Of a stretch of 8,140 bases of DNA, positions 6,239 through 8,140 are shown piece by piece; the stretch's first letter is position 1, and the number at the start of each line of letters is the position of its first letter. Made by a program: the position numbers and the translations under genes. The notes beneath the pieces were generated by a model. The model was given only the letters and a program-made list of their open reading frames with translations. It made no database searches and had not been told where the DNA came from. Origin of the DNA: Desulfobacterales bacterium C00003106. GTDB lineage: Bacteria; Desulfobacterota; Desulfobacteria; Desulfobacterales; C00003106. The DNA is taken from assembly GCA_001751015.1 (NCBI GenBank), contig MAXM01000092.1, positions 1 to 8,140 of the forward strand, given 5' to 3'.

Positions 6239-6814
6239 CTATTCTGAAAACACCTCTGCTTCGTACACCTCTATTTTTGTTTCCGGGTTTTTCCAGCAGG
6301 ACTTGTCCATCCGTCCCTTTAAGCAGAGATGCTCAAGGAATTCCTCTTTGTCCGGGAGCTGTTCCCAAACCTGGGGCAGAAACGTGGAGCTGTTCCCATG
6401 ATGAGAAAGTATCACGCCGTGCATATTCGGTTTGAGCCGGCGCTTCAGATCCTCGCCATCAGTAAAGGAGAGTCTCTTGGGCCTTGTCAGCACACTGATT
6501 TCTATATGGACCTTGTCGAGTTCATTCGCGGTCAAAGGGGAAAACCTCGGGTCCCTGAATGCCGAGTTTAGCGCGTTTTTGCGTACGGATTCATAGACAG
6601 GCTCCACAGGGAGGATCGAGCCGATACACCCTCTCAGTCTGTTTTCGATGTGAAGCGTAACAAAAGTTCCTCGCTCTTCCGCCAGCCCGGGAGGGATCTC
6701 TTTTGAGTATTGGGGAAGTTCCCGGTTCTTGATTTCTGCCGTAATTGTTGAACGGGCAAGTTCAAGCAGGAATTTCCTTTGAGCCGCCGGGATATCTCTC
6801 TTGTTGTCAGACAT
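6239..6814 (-). CDS. Possible internally initiated free AMMECR1 protein
   Basis: The ATG at 6812-6814 is Met325 of the fusion and would start a 191-residue protein, MSDNKRDIPAAQRKFLLEL..., that is a complete AMMECR1 domain of normal stand-alone size. LRGCIG falls at its residues 60-65. Six nucleotides upstream is AGGAGGT, a far better ribosome site than the one before the fusion's own start. The likely reading is two products from one gene, or a recent fusion of two genes in which loss of the MEMO stop left the second gene's start signals intact. The alternative is that the Shine-Dalgarno match encodes TGGL by chance and is not used. Without the anchor, the free form would be cytoplasmic. Confidence 0.5.
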   Translation of the reverse strand: MSDNKRDIPAAQRKFLLELARSTITAEIKNRELPQYSKEIPPGLAEERGTFVTLHIENRLRGCIGSILPVEPVYESVRKNALNSAFRDPRFSPLTANELDKVHIEISVLTRPKRLSFTDGEDLKRRLKPNMHGVILSHHGNSSTFLPQVWEQLPDKEEFLEHLCLKGRMDKSCWKNPETKIEVYEAEVFSE

Positions 6815-7786
6815 CTTAAGACCTCCTGTAAAGGCAATACCCGCATATCCTACGACGCGGTTTTTCGGACCTCCTGTATCGCCGGAGTTTTTGTAATCGA
6901 TCAGCGCACCGCTCCATGCGTTTGCCTGTGCAATGTGCATCAGGCACAGGACAGGTATCTTTCCACACGCCTCACACGCGTCCATCCTGTCAAAATCAAG
7001 AGAAGGTATGGCCGTGGTGCATATACTGTCTTTTTCGATCGCTTTGTCATACGAATAGTAGTGGGACAGATCAGAACTTGCCACGACCAGCGTATCTTCT
7101 TTGATGTATGGAAGGATCGCGTGGGCAAGCATTTTCGGATCGATGTTCCCGACAACGACAGGGACCAGATCGAATTCTCCAAGGACTTCCTGTAAGAAAG
7201 GAAGCTGAACCTCAAGGGAGTGCTCGGCGATGTGCGCGTCGGCTACAAATGTGAAGCCGGGTTCTTTTCTCAGCCCGGATACGATCCCTGCCAGCGATAT
7301 GTCGCCCAAAGGGGTTCTGTAGGCCGAAACTTCGGGTATGGAAGCCCCCTGAAACGCGACGTAATGGCTGGGTGCAATGATTATGACGGTCTTTATGTTC
7401 GCATCTATCTGTTTGTATACCGCGGCAGCCACTATCCCTGAATAGACATACCCTGCATGAGGAGCAACCAGGCCCCGGATCTTCCCGTCAACACGGATGC
7501 CGCCGGCGGTCTTCAGACAAGCCCGAACCAGGGCGCGGAGTTCTTTTTCGCCGGAAGGGTAGAAGGTCCCGGCAACCGCTGGAACGCGGACCTGACTTTC
7601 GTCTTGCCCTGCTGCGTGCGCAATATTAAAGGAATTGACGGATTGGGCGATTTTCGAATTAAAGGATTCAAGGATTGAAAAAGCAGGTAATAGAAAAAAG
7701 AGCAGACCCGTAAAGCAGGAAACCAGGATGCATATATTCCGACCGACATGCTCCGGTCTTTTTCTATTCAGGCTATTCATTTCCAT
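6239..7786 (-). CDS. Membrane-anchored MEMO-AMMECR1 fusion (AmmeMemoRadiSam proteins B and A)
   Basis: This 515-residue protein joins two partners of the AmmeMemoRadiSam set, usually separate genes with unknown biochemical role. Residues 1-16 are basic, 17-39 are a hydrophobic helix, and 40-65 are a linker. The MEMO domain (about 66-322) begins VRVPAVAGTFYP and carries APHAGYVYSG (H110), PSHY (H141), SSDLSHY (D239, H242) and ACGKIP (C274). H110, H141 and C274 align by eye with the iron ligands H49, H81 and C244 of human MEMO1. The AMMECR1 domain (about 325-515) contains the exact LRGCIG signature at 384-389 and SAFRDPRFSPL (408-418). The radical SAM third member is not in the window. The ATG at 7786 (or 7780) has no clear Shine-Dalgarno, and no promoter is evident in the 95-nt gap. 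The stop lies 4 nt from the converging AOR stop. Confidence 0.93.
   Translation of the reverse strand: MEMNSLNRKRPEHVGRNICILVSCFTGLLFFLLPAFSILESFNSKIAQSVNSFNIAHAAGQDESQVRVPAVAGTFYPSGEKELRALVRACLKTAGGIRVDGKIRGLVAPHAGYVYSGIVAAAVYKQIDANIKTVIIIAPSHYVAFQGASIPEVSAYRTPLGDISLAGIVSGLRKEPGFTFVADAHIAEHSLEVQLPFLQEVLGEFDLVPVVVGNIDPKMLAHAILPYIKEDTLVVASSDLSHYYSYDKAIEKDSICTTAIPSLDFDRMDACEACGKIPVLCLMHIAQANAWSGALIDYKNSGDTGGPKNRVVGYAGIAFTGGLKMSDNKRDIPAAQRKFLLELARSTITAEIKNRELPQYSKEIPPGLAEERGTFVTLHIENRLRGCIGSILPVEPVYESVRKNALNSAFRDPRFSPLTANELDKVHIEISVLTRPKRLSFTDGEDLKRRLKPNMHGVILSHHGNSSTFLPQVWEQLPDKEEFLEHLCLKGRMDKSCWKNPETKIEVYEAEVFSE
6821..6827 (-). promoter_or_regulatory. Internal consensus Shine-Dalgarno before the AMMECR1 half
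   Basis: The minus strand reads AGGAGGT with a 6-nt spacer (CTTAAG) to an in-frame ATG at 6814. It lies at the junction of the MEMO and AMMECR1 domains, inside the fused reading frame. It could start a separate protein, or pause ribosomes between the two domains. Confidence 0.6.
7631..7676. repeat. Degenerate GGATT/GAATT short repeats in the anchor-MEMO linker
   Basis: The plus strand carries GGAATT (7631), GGATT (7640), CGAATT (7655), GGATT (7664) and GGATT (7672). The last two are spaced 8 nt apart (aaGGATTc-aaGGATTg). They encode roughly residues 37-52 of the fusion, just after the hydrophobic helix. The look is that of low-complexity spacer DNA rather than a conserved domain. Confidence 0.4.
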
Positions 7787-7813
7787 AAGTATGTCGCAAA
7801 ACCAGGAAGGGGA

Positions 7814-7841
7814 ACCAAAGCTGACGTGGAGGAACTTTGGT
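7814..7841. repeat. Inverted repeat between the integrase and MEMO-AMMECR1 genes
   Basis: ACCAAAG (7814-7820) pairs with CTTTGGT (7835-7841) across 14 nt. It lies in the 95-nt gap (7787-7881), which also holds a small palindrome ACACTGTGT at 7863-7871. Neither is followed by a T-run in either direction, so a terminator is not supported. An operator or an mRNA structure is possible. Confidence 0.35.
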
Positions 7842-7881
7842 CGAATCGATAATCGTCCCTGTTACACTGTGTTCTTCGTCC

Positions 7882-8140
7882 TCATAATTTTTCCAGGGGG
7901 CTGATGACCTTACCTTCTAAACTTCTTAAAACATGCAGGTATATCATTGTGGTCTTGACATCTTTGTGCCCCAGGAGTTCCTGAACTGTCCGGATATCAT
8001 AGCCATCCTGGAGAAGATGTGTGGCAAAGCTGTGTCTGAGTGTATGGATGGTGGCTTTTTTTGGAATACCTGATTTTTTTAATGCCTTACTCATGGCATT
8101 CTGCAATGCGCGCGAAGTTATATGGTGCCTTCTTATAATC
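7882..8140 (-). CDS. Integron-integrase-like tyrosine recombinase, C-terminal part (5' end outside window)
   Basis: The last 85 residues are visible and the frame is open to the window edge. Three of the tyrosine recombinase catalytic residues are present: R35 in HTLRH (with H32), H58 in LLGHKD and the nucleophile Y67 in TTMIYLHV. The entering segment IIRRHHITS and the block GYDIRTVQELLGHKDV, together with the ...SPLEKL end, match integron integrases (IntI) better than XerC/XerD as I know them. The diagnostic IntI-specific insertion would be upstream and cannot be checked. Such enzymes recombine attI with attC cassette sites by strand exchange. No internal start is needed: a TTG at 8106 and an ATG at 8094 lie inside the domain and would make non-functional fragments. 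It is transcribed toward MEMO-AMMECR1, with 95 nt between them. Confidence 0.85.
   Translation of the reverse strand, partial: IIRRHHITSRALQNAMSKALKKSGIPKKATIHTLRHSFATHLLQDGYDIRTVQELLGHKDVKTTMIYLHVLRSLEGKVISPLEKL

Noticed and set aside
6250..6272. Direct repeat ACACCTCT, two copies
   Set aside because: It simply encodes the repeated residues in EVYEAEV at the AMMECR1 C-terminus.
7814..7871. attC or attI recombination site beside the integrase
   Set aside because: The inverted repeats lack GTTRRRY core sites, and the gap is at the integrase 3' end rather than the usual 5' side.
1..8140. CRISPR array, insertion sequence or rRNA
   Set aside because: No regularly spaced direct repeats, transposase motifs with terminal repeats, or rRNA sequence were seen.

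Overview
The window looks like ordinary chromosome from an anaerobic bacterium, most likely a deltaproteobacterium (Desulfobacterota), possibly a syntroph or sulfate reducer. This is inferred from gene content: a tungsten-type aldehyde:ferredoxin oxidoreductase, a MEMO/AMMECR1 protein, a kinase-free PASTA protein beside rpe, and an integron-type integrase. No taxonomic marker is present and no database search was possible.

Layout. Positions 1-174 carry one open frame that may be the 3' end of an unrecognised gene entering from the left. A tRNA-Leu (CAG) gene lies at 217-303 on the minus strand. Its promoter, around 347-374, overlaps a likely opposing promoter for the plus-strand operon, and both can use the same TATATA hexamer.

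Positions 409-6234 hold a tight six-gene plus-strand run: ribF, a NUDIX hydrolase, fmt, a membrane-anchored PASTA protein, rpe and an AOR-family oxidoreductase. Gaps are 3, -4, -4, 14 and 21 nt, so co-transcription and translational coupling are likely. The first five genes serve FMN/FAD synthesis, nucleotide-diphosphate clean-up, initiator-tRNA formylation, a probable envelope function and the pentose phosphate pathway. The AOR gene adds aldehyde/carboxylate redox chemistry and depends on a tungsten or molybdenum pterin, a [4Fe-4S] cluster and ferredoxin.

Positions 6239-7786, on the minus strand and converging with the AOR gene 4 nt away, encode a MEMO-AMMECR1 fusion with an N-terminal hydrophobic anchor. 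The most interesting point in the window is inside this gene. A consensus Shine-Dalgarno (AGGAGGT) sits 6 nt before an in-frame ATG exactly at the start of the AMMECR1 half, so one gene may yield both an anchored fusion and a free AMMECR1 protein. After a 95-nt gap with small inverted repeats, the right edge (7882-8140, minus strand) holds the C-terminal catalytic part of an integron-integrase-like tyrosine recombinase. Any attI site or cassette array in the usual arrangement would lie beyond the window.
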